In this document: in pieces, positions 35,901 through 42,300 of the stretch
Position numbering within the stretch: position 1 is the first letter of the stretch
How the letters are laid out: every line of letters starts with the position of its first letter
NCBI GenBank assembly: GCA_036785705.1
Contig: JAWUZG010000032.1
Coordinates: 11,798,001 to 11,862,000, forward strand
Direction: 5' to 3'
DNA length: 64,000 nt
From: Acanthornis magna
Taxonomy: Eukaryota; Chordata; Aves; Passeriformes; Acanthizidae
Translations under genes and position numbers: made by a program
Notes under the pieces: generated by a model
The model's input: the letters and a program-made list of their open reading frames with translations, nothing else
Database searches by the model: none
What the model was told of the DNA's origin: nothing

Positions 35901-38900
35901 TTAGGAGGTTACAGCAGTGTTAGCAGAACTTCAGAGTATTGATCTAGTTTTGTTAAGGCCACCCCACAAACTATTTCTGTGTAACATTGTGTTTTTCAAG
36001 CTGGTATAAAATACTTGTATTCTCTTTTAGGCCTTGCATTTTGCTTATGGACTCACTGAGAGGCCCTTCCCGGTCAAATGTTGTGAAAACACTAAGGGAG
36101 TAAGTTTCATATCTGGTGCTTGGGACTTTTTTGGTTTGGTTTGGGTTTTTTTTTTTTTTCTTCAAGGAATACAAAAAGGTTTTTAAAAAAAGATTTTAAA
36201 AAAATTTTAAATTTTAAATTTAAATTTAAAAAAAAAAAATTTTTAAAAGAAAAGAAAGATTTTAATTTGCATGGTCTTTTATTGTAGATACTTAGAGGTG
36301 GAATGGGAAGTCAGGAAAGGCAGCAAAAGAAGCTTTTCCAAAGATGTCATGAAAGGTTCCAATCCAAAAGTGCCACAGCAGAACAACTTCAGTGATTGTG
36401 GAGTATACATCCTGCAGTATGTGGAGAGCTTTTTTGAGGTATGTATGTTTGTGAAGCAATTTCTGATTCCTGCAGCAATCAAATATAAGCTGTGAAAATT
36501 ATTACAATTATAAAAGGCTCCTAGTGTAGCTCAATACCTGTTTATGAGATTATGCATTATAAACTAATTTGTACATAAACACACATAGTAACATTTTGGA
36601 AAATAAACTAATTATCCTTTTTAGCTGTATGTACATAAAAGAAATTGTAATCCATGAAATTTTCTGAGACAATCTAAAGAAAACGCATTTAGAGTCTTCC
36701 TTTGTGTTCTTCTGCTGTGTACCCTTTAAAATCATCCAGTAAGAACTTGAGTTCAAAATCTAAACTAGAAATGCAGTACAAAAAGCTTTTTCTTTTTCCC
36801 CTGAGAACTGTGACTGAACAAATTCAGAAATACTACACAGGTAGGGGGTTTATGTTTCTTCTGGGGGCATTTTTAACTTGTAAGAAAACATGTAAGTGAA
36901 ATCATTACAGCTAAATGCTAAATCTTGTTTCCATTGAAGGAATTGTTTGAACACTTACTTCAGGTGACTTGGTCTTCCAGTTAGATCTCCTTTCACAAGT
37001 GGAGGCATTAGCACCTTCTGGTCTGGATTGGGAGGAGAAAGGATGGTTAAGTGAGATGCTGCCTGCGTGGGACAATAACTGTTTAGAATCTGTGGTGCTT
37101 TGGAGCTTTGTTCCTAAACTCTCCTGTAGCTAACCCTTTCCTGGAAAAGCTGGCAGCTTCTGCATTTCTCAGCCCTTCCTCCATTCATACTTTACATGAG
37201 AGCAGCAAGGCTTTAGCAGGATGCACTCATGCAAATGGAAGGCAAAAGCTTTTGCTTTACCAGTGAGTTCTTGAGAGCTTAGTAAGCACTGTAACCAAGG
37301 GCTTCCTGTTTTGCTCACTGGGGGTATGAGGTGCAACCAAGTCTTGTTAATCTTAGCCCATTCCTTTTTGTGAATTGATTGCTGAATTACGTCAGGCTGA
37401 ATCCCTTGTCCTGCCTGGTGTGGCAGCGTGCAGCAGCTTTGTGTGCCACGGAATAGGCACAGCACATACATGTGTCAGAGAGTAAATCACAGGGTGTTCT
37501 CAGAAATTACTTCGGTGGGGAAGGAAAACCTGTGCTGACTGCACAGTACTAGACTGCCTTGAAGTTACTTAGTGAACAATTTCAGCTGCTTTGTGTTTGG
37601 AAAATTGCCCACAGTCTCATTTTGCACCAGCTCTACAAACTTGATGGGGAGTACGCAGGGGCAGGTGCTTAATCTGATGTTTGTGAACTGTTCAGGCACA
37701 TCTTTCTCCTTTGTGGATTTATGCGAAGTACTAAAATCACGATGTGTATCTTTTGAAACCGAGGCTCGCTTGCCAGGGTGGCTGAGCTCCCCGGTGGGCT
37801 GTCGCAGCAGGGACTGGTGAGCGCTGCCGGCCGGCTGTGCCCCTGGGGGCCGCCAGGGGCCGCTGCGGGCGGGGCGGGCACGGGGGCCCCGAACCCCCCG
37901 AGCTCAGCGCCTGCACGGCCGAGGGGCCGGCACCTCACCGCGGCACTGCTCTTCTTCCCCGAACTGAACAGCGACAAAAAAATGCTGCTGGTGCAACATT
38001 AAGCACTGACATGTTCCTGGGCAGAATGTCACTAGTTTTTTTTCACAAGCAGCCTTGCTGATCTTACCTCAGTGATGAATGAAATTTACTCTTCAATAAC
38101 ACTAATGATGTAAACTGGAATACACAAAGGGATTGTGCCTCAAATTTCTTTGAGAGGCAACACTGTTCCCCAAATTATCATTTGGCTAGGGTGGAATTGT
38201 ACAGTATCGCTGAAGAAGCGTAGATAATGTCTCATAATAATAATAACCATCATCTGAATTATTTGGATGAATGATATCTAGCAAGAAAGCAGAATGTAAG
38301 TATAAAAAGCGCTGGTGGTAGGCAAGGGCTTTGTTTTCCAGGATGAAATCTAAAACTTGACCTGCCTAGCTGGTTACAATCCTAAAGGTTATTTATAAGA
38401 ACAGGAATGTTTTGGATTCCTGATCAGCTCCTGATTTTGATGTTAGTGATTCTTAAAAAATGTCCAAATCTTTCAGCAGTTTTCTCTCTCGCACACTTGT
38501 TTTTTATTAGAAGAATTTTACACATTTATGCAGACAAATGCTTAGTCTAAAACATGTAACAAACACAGTAGATTGTTCAGGCATTCTTACAGTCAGAACT
38601 GTGATCTGGATAGATTTTACTCTCTAATGTACTGAAGCTTGATTGATTTTATCATAATTATACATGTACAAAACACAGAAATTGTAGAAATTTTGTTCCA
38701 TGTTGATGGAATGAAGTGAGGAAGAATGTACTTTTTCTCACTACAGTTTTCTTCAGTCATTTAGGTTATAACTCTTTACTGTAATATATCCAAATGACCT
38801 TTCTTTTCAGAATCCCATTTTGAGTTTTGAGCTACCAATGAACTTAACAGACTGGTTTCCACGCCCAAGAATGAAAACCAAAAGAGAAGAAATACGAAAA

Positions 38901-39011
38901 ATAATCCTGACGCTTCAGGAACAGCAGAACAAGGACAAGAAGGGACAGAAAGACCCAAGTTCAATTTTGCAGGAAAAGACAGAACAACTTACCAACAACA
39001 GCTCAGACTGA
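2954..39011 (+). CDS. SENP6: SENP6, SUMO-chain protease (3' part, 19 coding exons)
   Basis: Sentrin/SUMO-specific protease 6 is a nuclear cysteine protease of the Ulp/SENP (C48) family that mainly trims poly-SUMO2/3 chains. Coding exons: 2954-2974, 7990-8060, 10213-10352, 12665-13067, 14483-14715, 17192-17362, 18222-18264, 19144-19323, 22201-22427, 23026-23132, 23219-23335, 24189-24311, 24544-24636, 27737-28170, 31624-31727, 33790-33878, 36031-36099, 36288-36438, 38811-39011. All introns are GT-AG and all junctions keep frame, giving 991 residues plus TGA. The catalytic domain starts near residue 530 ([12 protein letters not shown]) and is split by a long acidic insertion, as is typical of SENP6/SENP7. 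Triad: His645 (AHWFLA), Asp859 (LLMDSL), Cys912 (NFSDCG), with oxyanion Gln906. The sequence follows remembered mammalian SENP6 closely from residue 530 on. The start codon and about 150 N-terminal codons are outside the window. Confidence 0.97.
2975..7989 (+). other. SENP6 intron, 5.0 kb
   Basis: Mostly AT-rich with a more mixed-composition patch at about 3,900-4,700, which holds a perfect 12-bp hairpin (4,027-4,065). The 138-codon antisense open frame at 5,160-5,576 has no recognisable domain and I do not call it. No dispersed repeat was recognised. Confidence 0.6.
4027..4065. repeat. Perfect 12-bp inverted repeat with 15-nt loop
   Basis: The arm at 4027-4038 (tcttcccctgct) is the exact reverse complement of 4054-4065, separated by a 15-nt T/G-rich loop. 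In RNA this would form a stable short hairpin in the SENP6 pre-mRNA. The stem is too short for a typical microRNA precursor and its function is unknown. Confidence 0.55.
7990..8060 (+). CDS. SENP6: SENP6 exon, residues 7-30
   Basis: A 71-nt exon between TTTTCCAG and GTAAGT. It completes the split Arg and encodes [14 protein letters not shown] followed by LPRSQGV, matching the KEYPPHVQKVE region of mammalian SENP6. It is part of the poorly structured N-terminal region and leaves one base (G) for the next exon. Confidence 0.93.
8323..8400 (-). repeat. CR1 LINE fragment, degraded
   Basis: Reads as the reverse complement of a CR1 3' end: 'gaatcataaaatggga' at the start, then 'gatctctgaagtcaactagtc'. 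Strongly diverged, so boundaries are approximate. Confidence 0.4.
9262..9775 (+). repeat. CR1 LINE, truncated 3' copy (~510 bp)
   Basis: Characteristic avian CR1 blocks appear in order: 'ccagagaagggtagcaaagc', 'ggagctgggggtgtttagcc', 'ggggagaccttattgctct', 'ggttggactagatgatctt' and 'ctcttccaacctt'. It is 5'-truncated as usual for CR1, and stops and indels break the coding frame. An antisense open frame across it is not a gene. Confidence 0.88.
10213..10352 (+). CDS. SENP6: SENP6 exon, residues 31-77
   Basis: A 140-nt exon between CCTCCTAG and GTAGGT. It encodes an acidic Ser-rich stretch (DESESDSEI) followed by a basic cluster (KRKVRQK) and ends KKCLTQSK. The order matches the ESESQVEPEIKRKV region of mammalian SENP6. 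The basic cluster could serve as a nuclear-localisation element. It ends in phase 0. Confidence 0.95.
10353..12664 (+). other. SENP6 intron, 2.3 kb
   Basis: AT-rich DNA with a CR1 fragment at 12,372-12,577, close to the downstream acceptor. No other recognisable element. Confidence 0.65.
12372..12577 (+). repeat. CR1 LINE 3' fragment
   Basis: CR1-type blocks occur in order: 'aaaatttcttcatc', 'ggatgcccagggatgtggtt', 'gagtcaccatccctggagat', 'ggcacctggggatatggtt' and 'tggttggacttgataat'. It ends about 90 bases before a SENP6 acceptor. Confidence 0.82.
12665..13067 (+). CDS. SENP6: SENP6 exon, residues 78-211, with zinc-finger-like start
   Basis: A 403-nt exon between CTCGTTTAG and GTAAGT. The first 33 codons contain [17 protein letters not shown] (Cys88, Cys91, Cys101, Cys104), a C-x2-C-x3-N-x5-C-x2-C pattern resembling a RanBP2/NZF or zinc-ribbon mini-finger but lacking the usual Trp. 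From DLQRV on it matches mammalian SENP6. The version I remember from human joins CLTH almost directly to the DLQR segment. An internal acceptor after 12763 (tgcttctctgaag) would drop exactly these 33 codons in frame. The exon ends with the first base of an Ile codon. Confidence 0.93.
13068..13847 (+). other. SENP6 intron, upstream part
   Basis: AT-rich DNA between the exon ending at 13067 and the tandem copies starting near 13,848. No recognisable repeat or conserved coding segment. Confidence 0.55.
13848..14136 (+). pseudogene. Decayed tandem copy 1 of the SENP6 SIM exon
   Basis: A duplicate of the intron end plus most of the exon at 14,483. The branch/acceptor region is kept (tattttctgtttag, exon-like part from 13908) and the SIM start is readable as [11 protein letters not shown] one-base deletion around 13,990 shifts the frame into TAA, and the copy stops at 'aagaatgaaa', before the donor. 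It cannot act as a normal exon. Confidence 0.85.
14137..14424 (+). pseudogene. Decayed tandem copy 2 of the SENP6 SIM exon
   Basis: A second ~288-bp copy. The acceptor is intact (exon-like part from 14196) and it reads [14 protein letters not shown] before a one-base insertion near 14,342 leads to TAG. It lacks the authentic donor. The inserted base creates a weak donor, TCTG|GTAGT at 14345/14346. A 150-nt in-frame exon 14196-14345 would result if that donor were used. By eye it differs from the active copy at about twenty positions. Confidence 0.85.
14483..14715 (+). CDS. SENP6: SENP6 exon, residues 212-289, SUMO-interacting motif
   Basis: A 233-nt exon between TTCTGTTTAG and GTACTA. It starts with [11 protein letters not shown] (from residue 212), a classic SUMO-interacting motif of hydrophobic core plus Ser/acidic tail, equivalent to the IILSSDDDD motif of mammalian SENP6. 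It then has a Ser/Pro-rich linker and ends [10 protein letters not shown]. It is the third and only intact member of a tandem exon array and leaves in phase 0. Confidence 0.96.
14716..17191 (+). other. SENP6 intron, 2.5 kb
   Basis: AT-rich intron. No dispersed repeat or hidden exon was recognised, and open frames are short. Confidence 0.6.
17192..17362 (+). CDS. SENP6: SENP6 exon, residues 290-346
   Basis: A 171-nt (57-codon) phase 0-0 exon between GCTTTTCAG and GTAAGT. It includes PIKRRKV (298-304), an SV40-type nuclear-localisation-like cluster, and [20 protein letters not shown], which matches the conserved [13 protein letters not shown] block of SENP6 upstream of the protease domain. It could be skipped without a frameshift. 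Confidence 0.96.
17363..18221 (+). other. SENP6 intron, 0.86 kb
   Basis: AT-rich intron with no recognisable feature. Confidence 0.6.
18222..18264 (+). CDS. SENP6: SENP6 exon, residues 347-360 (43 nt)
   Basis: A short exon between TGTCTTTCAG and GTGAGT. It encodes [14 protein letters not shown] and leaves one base (G). It matches the FCLDFIKIQL segment of mammalian SENP6, part of the conserved region before the catalytic domain. Confidence 0.94.
18265..19143 (+). other. SENP6 intron, 0.88 kb
   Basis: AT-rich intron with no recognisable feature. Confidence 0.6.
19144..19323 (+). CDS. SENP6: SENP6 exon, residues 361-420
   Basis: A 180-nt exon between TTCTCATAG and GTAAGT. It encodes [18 protein letters not shown], matching the [17 protein letters not shown] block of mammals. 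The Cys379/Cys382 pair is conserved but no second pair is close by, so metal binding is uncertain. It ends with one base of the next Ser codon. Confidence 0.96.
19324..22200 (+). other. SENP6 intron with LTR-type repeat
   Basis: A 2.9-kb intron about one third occupied by an avian LTR-type repeat (20,569-21,556). A further GC-richer patch at about 20,080-20,260 could be another old repeat fragment, but I do not recognise it. Confidence 0.65.
20563..21562. mobile_element. Avian endogenous-retrovirus LTR-type repeat, degraded, no intact genes
   Basis: About 1 kb of GC-richer sequence that I recognise as a common bird dispersed repeat of endogenous-retrovirus LTR type. It has a 'ggatgctcaccaaaatgcca' start region, a G/A-rich purine tract, then reiterated 'ctccag..tgggtcc' and 'cacgggctg' blocks. 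A pyrimidine-rich part follows, then an end near 'accaaaaaccgg'. The hexamer ACAGGT lies at both edges (20563-20568 and 21557-21562) and may be a target-site duplication. The open frames inside it are repeat artefacts. Exact family and orientation are not certain. Confidence 0.7.
22201..22427 (+). CDS. SENP6: SENP6 exon, residues 421-496
   Basis: A 227-nt exon between TTTTTTGCAG and an unusually weak donor AAT|GTAATT. It encodes [15 protein letters not shown], then [16 protein letters not shown], matching the [15 protein letters not shown] and FFAKIPFEEANGRLV blocks of mammalian SENP6. It ends in phase 0. Confidence 0.96.
22428..23025 (+). other. SENP6 intron, 0.6 kb
   Basis: AT-rich intron with no recognisable element. 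Confidence 0.6.
23026..23132 (+). CDS. SENP6: SENP6 exon, residues 497-531
   Basis: A 107-nt exon between CTTTTAAG and GTAAGA. It encodes [20 protein letters not shown] followed by PIE, the acidic lead-in to the protease fold ([21 protein letters not shown] in mammals). The next intron is only 86 bp. Confidence 0.95.
23219..23335 (+). CDS. SENP6: SENP6 exon, residues 532-570, start of protease domain
   Basis: A 117-nt exon between CTTCTCAG and GTAAGT. It encodes [20 protein letters not shown], then [15 protein letters not shown]. '[10 protein letters not shown]' is the hallmark substrate-groove segment of the C48 fold and is nearly identical to mammalian SENP6. It leaves two bases of a Lys codon. 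Confidence 0.98.
23336..24188 (+). other. SENP6 intron with in-frame open segment
   Basis: An 0.85-kb intron that contains the candidate alternative exon at 23,776-23,965. Otherwise AT-rich, with a small tandem duplication of 'cttgaaatactta' near 23,980-24,010. Confidence 0.55.
23776..23965 (+). CDS. Candidate alternative SENP6 exon ending in a stop
   Basis: Behind a good acceptor (tatatttttcag, AG at 23774-23775) lies an open segment in the frame set by the upstream SENP6 exon. It would complete the split codon and add 62 residues before TGA, including a helix-like run ([14 protein letters not shown], then [10 protein letters not shown]). A second acceptor after 23793 is in the same frame. 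Use of this exon would end SENP6 before the catalytic His. There is no AATAAA soon after the stop and I recognise no homologue, so it may be chance. Confidence 0.3.
24189..24311 (+). CDS. SENP6: SENP6 exon, residues 571-611
   Basis: A 123-nt exon between TAATTAG and GTAAGT. It encodes [20 protein letters not shown] followed by [12 protein letters not shown], part of the protease fold and nearly identical to mammals. Its extra length relative to SENP1 in the FFYKRL region is normal for SENP6/7. Confidence 0.98.
24544..24636 (+). CDS. SENP6: SENP6 exon, residues 612-642
   Basis: A 93-nt exon between TTCTTGCAG and GTAAGT. It encodes [20 protein letters not shown], then FVPLNE, the beta-strand that leads into the catalytic His. 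It is practically invariant with mammalian SENP6. Confidence 0.98.
27260..27316. repeat. Two-unit tandem duplication, 28-29 bp
   Basis: 27260-27287 and 27288-27316 are near-identical (cttgtgttgtagt, then catcaaa), with a few substitutions. This is a local slippage duplication inside an intron, with no sign of function. Confidence 0.8.
27347..27371. repeat. Short (aattaatg)n simple repeat
   Basis: Three consecutive units of an 8-bp AT-rich motif. Confidence 0.8.
27737..28170 (+). CDS. SENP6: SENP6 exon, residues 643-787, catalytic His and insertion
   Basis: A 434-nt exon between CTTTGCAG and GTATGT. It starts [20 protein letters not shown] with catalytic His645 (codon 27741-27743) and the adjacent active-site Trp646. 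After PNPHYHENA it enters the SENP6-specific insertion, a polar, Ser/Glu-rich stretch that differs greatly from mammals in sequence. That divergence is expected for a disordered loop. It leaves one base of an Asp codon. Confidence 0.98.
28171..31623 (+). other. SENP6 intron, 3.5 kb
   Basis: Contains a CR1 copy at 28,605-29,078 and otherwise AT-rich DNA without recognisable elements. Confidence 0.65.
28605..29078 (+). repeat. CR1 LINE, 3' copy (~475 bp)
   Basis: A well-preserved CR1 tail. The C-terminal reverse-transcriptase peptide pattern ([26 protein letters not shown]) is readable until a stop. The usual 'cagggaggtggtggagtcac' block and an 'attctgtgattctatgatt' end follow. The coding frame belongs to the LINE and not to SENP6. 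Confidence 0.93.
31624..31727 (+). CDS. SENP6: SENP6 exon, residues 788-822
   Basis: A 104-nt exon between TTGATACAG and GTAAAG. It encodes [17 protein letters not shown] and ends [14 protein letters not shown], matching the DGLSKIRLNYSDE and [12 protein letters not shown] blocks of mammals. It lies in the acidic insertion between catalytic His and Asp. ELIDFSED also has the look of a SUMO-interacting motif, though that is inference. Phase 0 at the end. Confidence 0.97.
31728..33789 (+). other. SENP6 intron, 2.1 kb
   Basis: Mixed-composition intron with overlapping open frames on both strands at about 32,812-33,130, none with a recognisable family. No repeat was identified. Confidence 0.55.
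33790..33878 (+). CDS. SENP6: SENP6 exon, residues 823-851
   Basis: An 89-nt exon between CTTCTGTAG and GTAAGT. It encodes [14 protein letters not shown], then [10 protein letters not shown]. It is the end of the acidic insertion and the return to the protease fold, equivalent to DDSSDDGFLADDNC in mammals. It leaves two bases of a Gln codon. Confidence 0.97.
33879..36030 (+). other. SENP6 intron, 2.15 kb
   Basis: AT-rich intron. Overlapping opposite-strand open frames at 35,427-35,754 have no recognisable domain. No dispersed repeat was identified. Confidence 0.55.
36031..36099 (+). CDS. SENP6: SENP6 exon, residues 852-874, catalytic Asp
   Basis: A 69-nt exon between TCTCTTTTAG and GTAAGT. 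It encodes [20 protein letters not shown] followed by LR. Asp859 (codon 36050-36052) aligns with the catalytic Asp of the Ulp/SENP triad, as in 'YYDSM' of SENP1. Skipping the exon would keep frame but remove the Asp. Confidence 0.98.
36100..36287 (+). other. Short SENP6 intron, self-complementary A/T block
   Basis: Only 188 bp, between the exons carrying catalytic Asp and Cys. It has a 14-T run at 36146-36159 and then an almost pure A/T block (36,176-36,260) of alternating A-runs and T-runs with 'aaatttaaattt' palindromes. It can fold back on itself and is prone to slippage and sequencing error. The acceptor (gtcttttattgtag) is normal. Confidence 0.85.
36288..36438 (+). CDS. SENP6: SENP6 exon, residues 875-925, catalytic Cys
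   Basis: A 151-nt exon between TTATTGTAG and GTATGT. It encodes [20 protein letters not shown], then [20 protein letters not shown]. Gln906 is the oxyanion-hole residue and Cys912 (codon 36397-36399) the nucleophile. The DCGVY signature is intact, so the enzyme should be active. Phase 0 at the end. Confidence 0.98.
36439..38810 (+). other. Last SENP6 intron, 2.4 kb
   Basis: Contains a more mixed-composition stretch from about 36,950 and an isolated CpG island at 37,755-37,970. The rest is AT-rich without recognised repeats. Confidence 0.65.
37755..37970. promoter_or_regulatory. Isolated CpG island inside the last SENP6 intron
   Basis: About 200 bp of very GC-rich, CpG-dense DNA in an otherwise AT-rich intron, with sharp edges. 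It contains runs such as ggccgccaggggccgctgcg and a good splice-donor match, CTG|GTGAGC, after 37816. Open frames on both strands are by-products of base composition. It could be an internal promoter, an unmethylated regulatory element, or an inserted GC-rich fragment. The sequence alone does not decide. Confidence 0.6.
38811..39011 (+). CDS. SENP6: SENP6 terminal coding exon, residues 926-991
   Basis: Begins after TTCTTTTCAG and reads [20 protein letters not shown], then [19 protein letters not shown]. It ends with a Lys/Gln/Glu-rich polar tail and TGA at 39009-39011. The first 40 residues match mammalian SENP6 closely. The polar tail is variable between species. Confidence 0.97.
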   Translation, partial: NPILSFELPMNLTDWFPRPRMKTKREEIRKIILTLQEQQNKDKKGQKDPSSILQEKTEQLTNNSSD

Positions 39012-39340
39012 ATGTTGTATCTGTTGCATGTTAGCTCCACAATCAAAACTGAAACCTACATTTTTGTCTGCCCAGACTAAAAATTTGGCGTGTTCTCTGC
39101 TCAAAGTTACTTGGGAATGTTTAATGCCTGTATAAATGTGTGTCATAAAATGGTTTAATTCCCACAAAGATGTGTATTAAGTGAGTCTGTACATATGTTA
39201 ATGAGGCCAACTTTTTCAGCATTTGTAATTACTTTTTTTCCACTTGTTAGGGAGCTTTTGTTATGTATTTCTGTTAATAGAACTTAAATAGCAACTTCTA
39301 AACTTAAAGCAAATAAAGAAAATATAGGATGAAATGGTTA
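39012..39340 (+). other. SENP6 3' UTR, proximal
   Basis: AT-rich sequence following the stop. The first canonical poly(A) signal is at 39312-39317. Longer 3' UTR forms cannot be excluded from sequence. Confidence 0.7.
39312..39317 (+). terminator. Poly(A) signal AATAAA for SENP6
   Basis: A canonical AATAAA about 300 nt after the stop, followed about 25 nt later by a T-rich stretch (tttttctttttcag) that fits a downstream U-rich element. Cleavage is expected around 39,330-39,345. Confidence 0.7.
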
Positions 39341-42300
39341 CCTTTTTCTTTTTCAGTAAAGTTTTATTGTTACAGGCTTAAGTAACACATAGGGAATGAT
39401 TTGGTAGTGAGATAATTAATTCATATTTTGACCCTATTTAGTTGCCCTTTACAAGATTATTCTGCTTGCGCTACAAACAATAATATGGGTAAGTGTCTCA
39501 ATGTACCATGGCCTCTGAGAAGGTGATTCCCATCCTCCCAGTATCTAAGTGTAGGCAGTGTCATAGTTCATAGGACCGCTTCAGATTTGGGGGTTTAGAA
39601 GATTCACTTTGCAATTACAGTTCCACCTTTGCTTTAGTGAGACAGGCTAGGGAAAGGGGGAGAGTGCTCTTTTTCCAGAGGTAACTCTTCAGACAGTATT
39701 ATAAAAGTGGTTTCAATGAAGTGATCTTGAGTGACTCTATTAAATCATATTTTGTGGATCCCAATTGTTGTACAGGTGTATTTTGAGACTTTCTTCATTA
39801 TAAAATTGTATTTTGGTAAGTGTACTTGGAATAGCAGATTGCCCACATTACATTTTCTATGTTACAATTCTGAATGTTACATTCATATGTGCTTTATCTA
39901 AGTAATGAACATTTAAAAAGAAAAAAAGTGTATGATTACTATTTTTTCTAATATCCATGCAAAAAACCAAAATACCAGTGTTCATTGCTTGCTTGTTTGT
40001 TCTTGGCTTTAGGTAGCATCAGACTAATGTGGGGACTTGCTTGGACATTTCCAGTGTATTTTGATTTTACAACAATCTGAAATGCCATTGTTGCTTAAAC
40101 TGCAAACGTAGCCTTTTATCCCTGTTCTAGAAAGACTTTGGTGTTCACATAAGAAAAGTAAGAAAAGATTTGTGCGAGGATATATATCTCCATTTCTCTA
40201 CTAATAGAGATATCTTTGAAGGGAACCAGAAAGTGTCACTTCCCAGGAAGGAATTTGTGGGGGTAGAGAGGGATCTTCTATCTCTCCTTGCAGATACTGC
40301 TTTCTCTCCTGATTTTTCTACTGGGAATGTCATTTACCATTCCCTTCCCCCAAAGAGAAGCAGCAGAGAGTTCATTAGCTAAACTCTGGGCCCCTTGAGA
40401 TTTATTTTTGTACACAACACCAAGTCTAACCCAGTACTTCATGGTCTCCATGAGTTTTCATTCTCGCTAAACCCTGAAAACTTGGCTGCTAATGACATTA
40501 CTTCCAGGGCATTCCTTCACAGAGGACTCTGTGACACCCTCTGTTTACAGGGGGGGTTCTCTCACCAAGGCAGAGTGGTTGCACATAGAGCAATACAACC
40601 ATGGGCTGCAAATCTTTTGTACAGATAACTTGTGGGATTTAGGGGAGTTGTTCATTCCCTGGTTTCTCTCGCATAAACCCTGGGCCCCATGGAGAATATG
40701 TAACCACCACATATATGTGTTCTGTTAGAGATGACTCCTGCAGTTTTCTTGTTGAAAGAATGTGGTGGCAATTTTCTGGACTACAAATTAAATACAAAAT
40801 GTGCACACCTCTGAGTTGTTTCCTCCTTCAAACGTATCCAGTATTCTTGCCATTGTTGGGGAAAAATAGGGATAAAATAGTTGCAGATTGTGGAAATGCA
40901 GGGTCTTGGGTATCTGGCTTTAGTGCAACTGACATACTGGAATGTTAGTTTATACAAGAGAGGAAAGGAAAATAATTTTCTTAAATAGAGGAGAGACAAT
41001 TGCAAATAGAATGTATTCCTTCCTAATCTAGTCTTTCCCAATGGTATGTTCTAATTTTATGGAATATATCCACATTTCATCGATATAGTAGTTTTCCTTT
41101 TTCTAATATTTATGATGCAGGTGCATATTTTGATGCTGTAGCACTATTTGGTTCTCTTACTGGGAATGGCCTGGTGCTTCCTCCTTTTCCTTTCTCTTTC
41201 CTATCCTTCCCTTTATCCTCCCTCCCTTTTCCCGTTTTTCAAAGCTGTGAAGAAAGTGCTGGATTTACTATCATTCAATGTTAAAGGTCTCAAGATCTTC
41301 AGTCACATACAGCAAGCTAATATACATGTTAAATACAGGAAACTTATTTTTTTAATAAAATGTGACGTTAATAGAAAAAAACCTACAGAATTAAGAATGA
41401 GTTATTTAAAACCTTTCCGACTTGGTTTAACAAGCTCACTACTGCATGTGCTTGGTAAGTGTTTATTCTTAACATGATGATGGGCAATGCTGCAGTGTTT
41501 TGCAATCTTTAAAAGTTTTACCAGTGCCTTTTCTGAATCAGATTTATTCAGTTAAAGTCAGTGGGGTGGGGACTAGAAGAGTTTATTTAATAATTACGTG
41601 ACTACACATGCACTCTATGGAAAGTATACATTGTATATTTCTTTAGCTGATTTAGGTGCTTTACGAGTAGCCTGACTGCATTCTGCAGTGGAAGGGATCA
41701 GATGGCCACCTAATTCAATGTATCTGTTTGTATTGTCTTTCAGGTTGGGTAGAATAACAGTAAAGAATTCTTATTAAGGTTTTAGATTACTTAGCATAAA
41801 AAATTCATGTACTTGTGCACATTTGCAGGATAGCTGCAAAAGCAGAACAGACATCTAAGTAGTCCCTTGTGACATTCCTATTTTTCCTGCTGGGAAACTG
41901 AGCGCACTCTTTAAAGACCAGAGACTTCATACAGAAGAACTGTGTTGTTGATTTTTGAGGTTGCACTACATTTTTGTCTTGGAAGAATCTAACTTCCAAA
42001 ACACTCGGTAAAGAAAGAGTGAAAAACCAAGCAAGCTTCATAACAAGATGAGGAAACTATGCTGTTGATCTTATTTTTTTAAAAAATCTCTTGCATAGGA
42101 AATGAGTAAAGCAGAACATGTATGATTTTTAATTTCTATTAATATAGTACCACTGGAAGCTGAACTACTAGACTTCTCTTACAAGGAGCAGCAGTTTCCT
42201 TCATTTAATGCATTTTTTTCCCCTCAGATTTTAAAGCGGAATGTATTTTTGGTCACTGGTTAAAGCTTTACATTGATAACATGATGCTTCTGTTTTAGCA

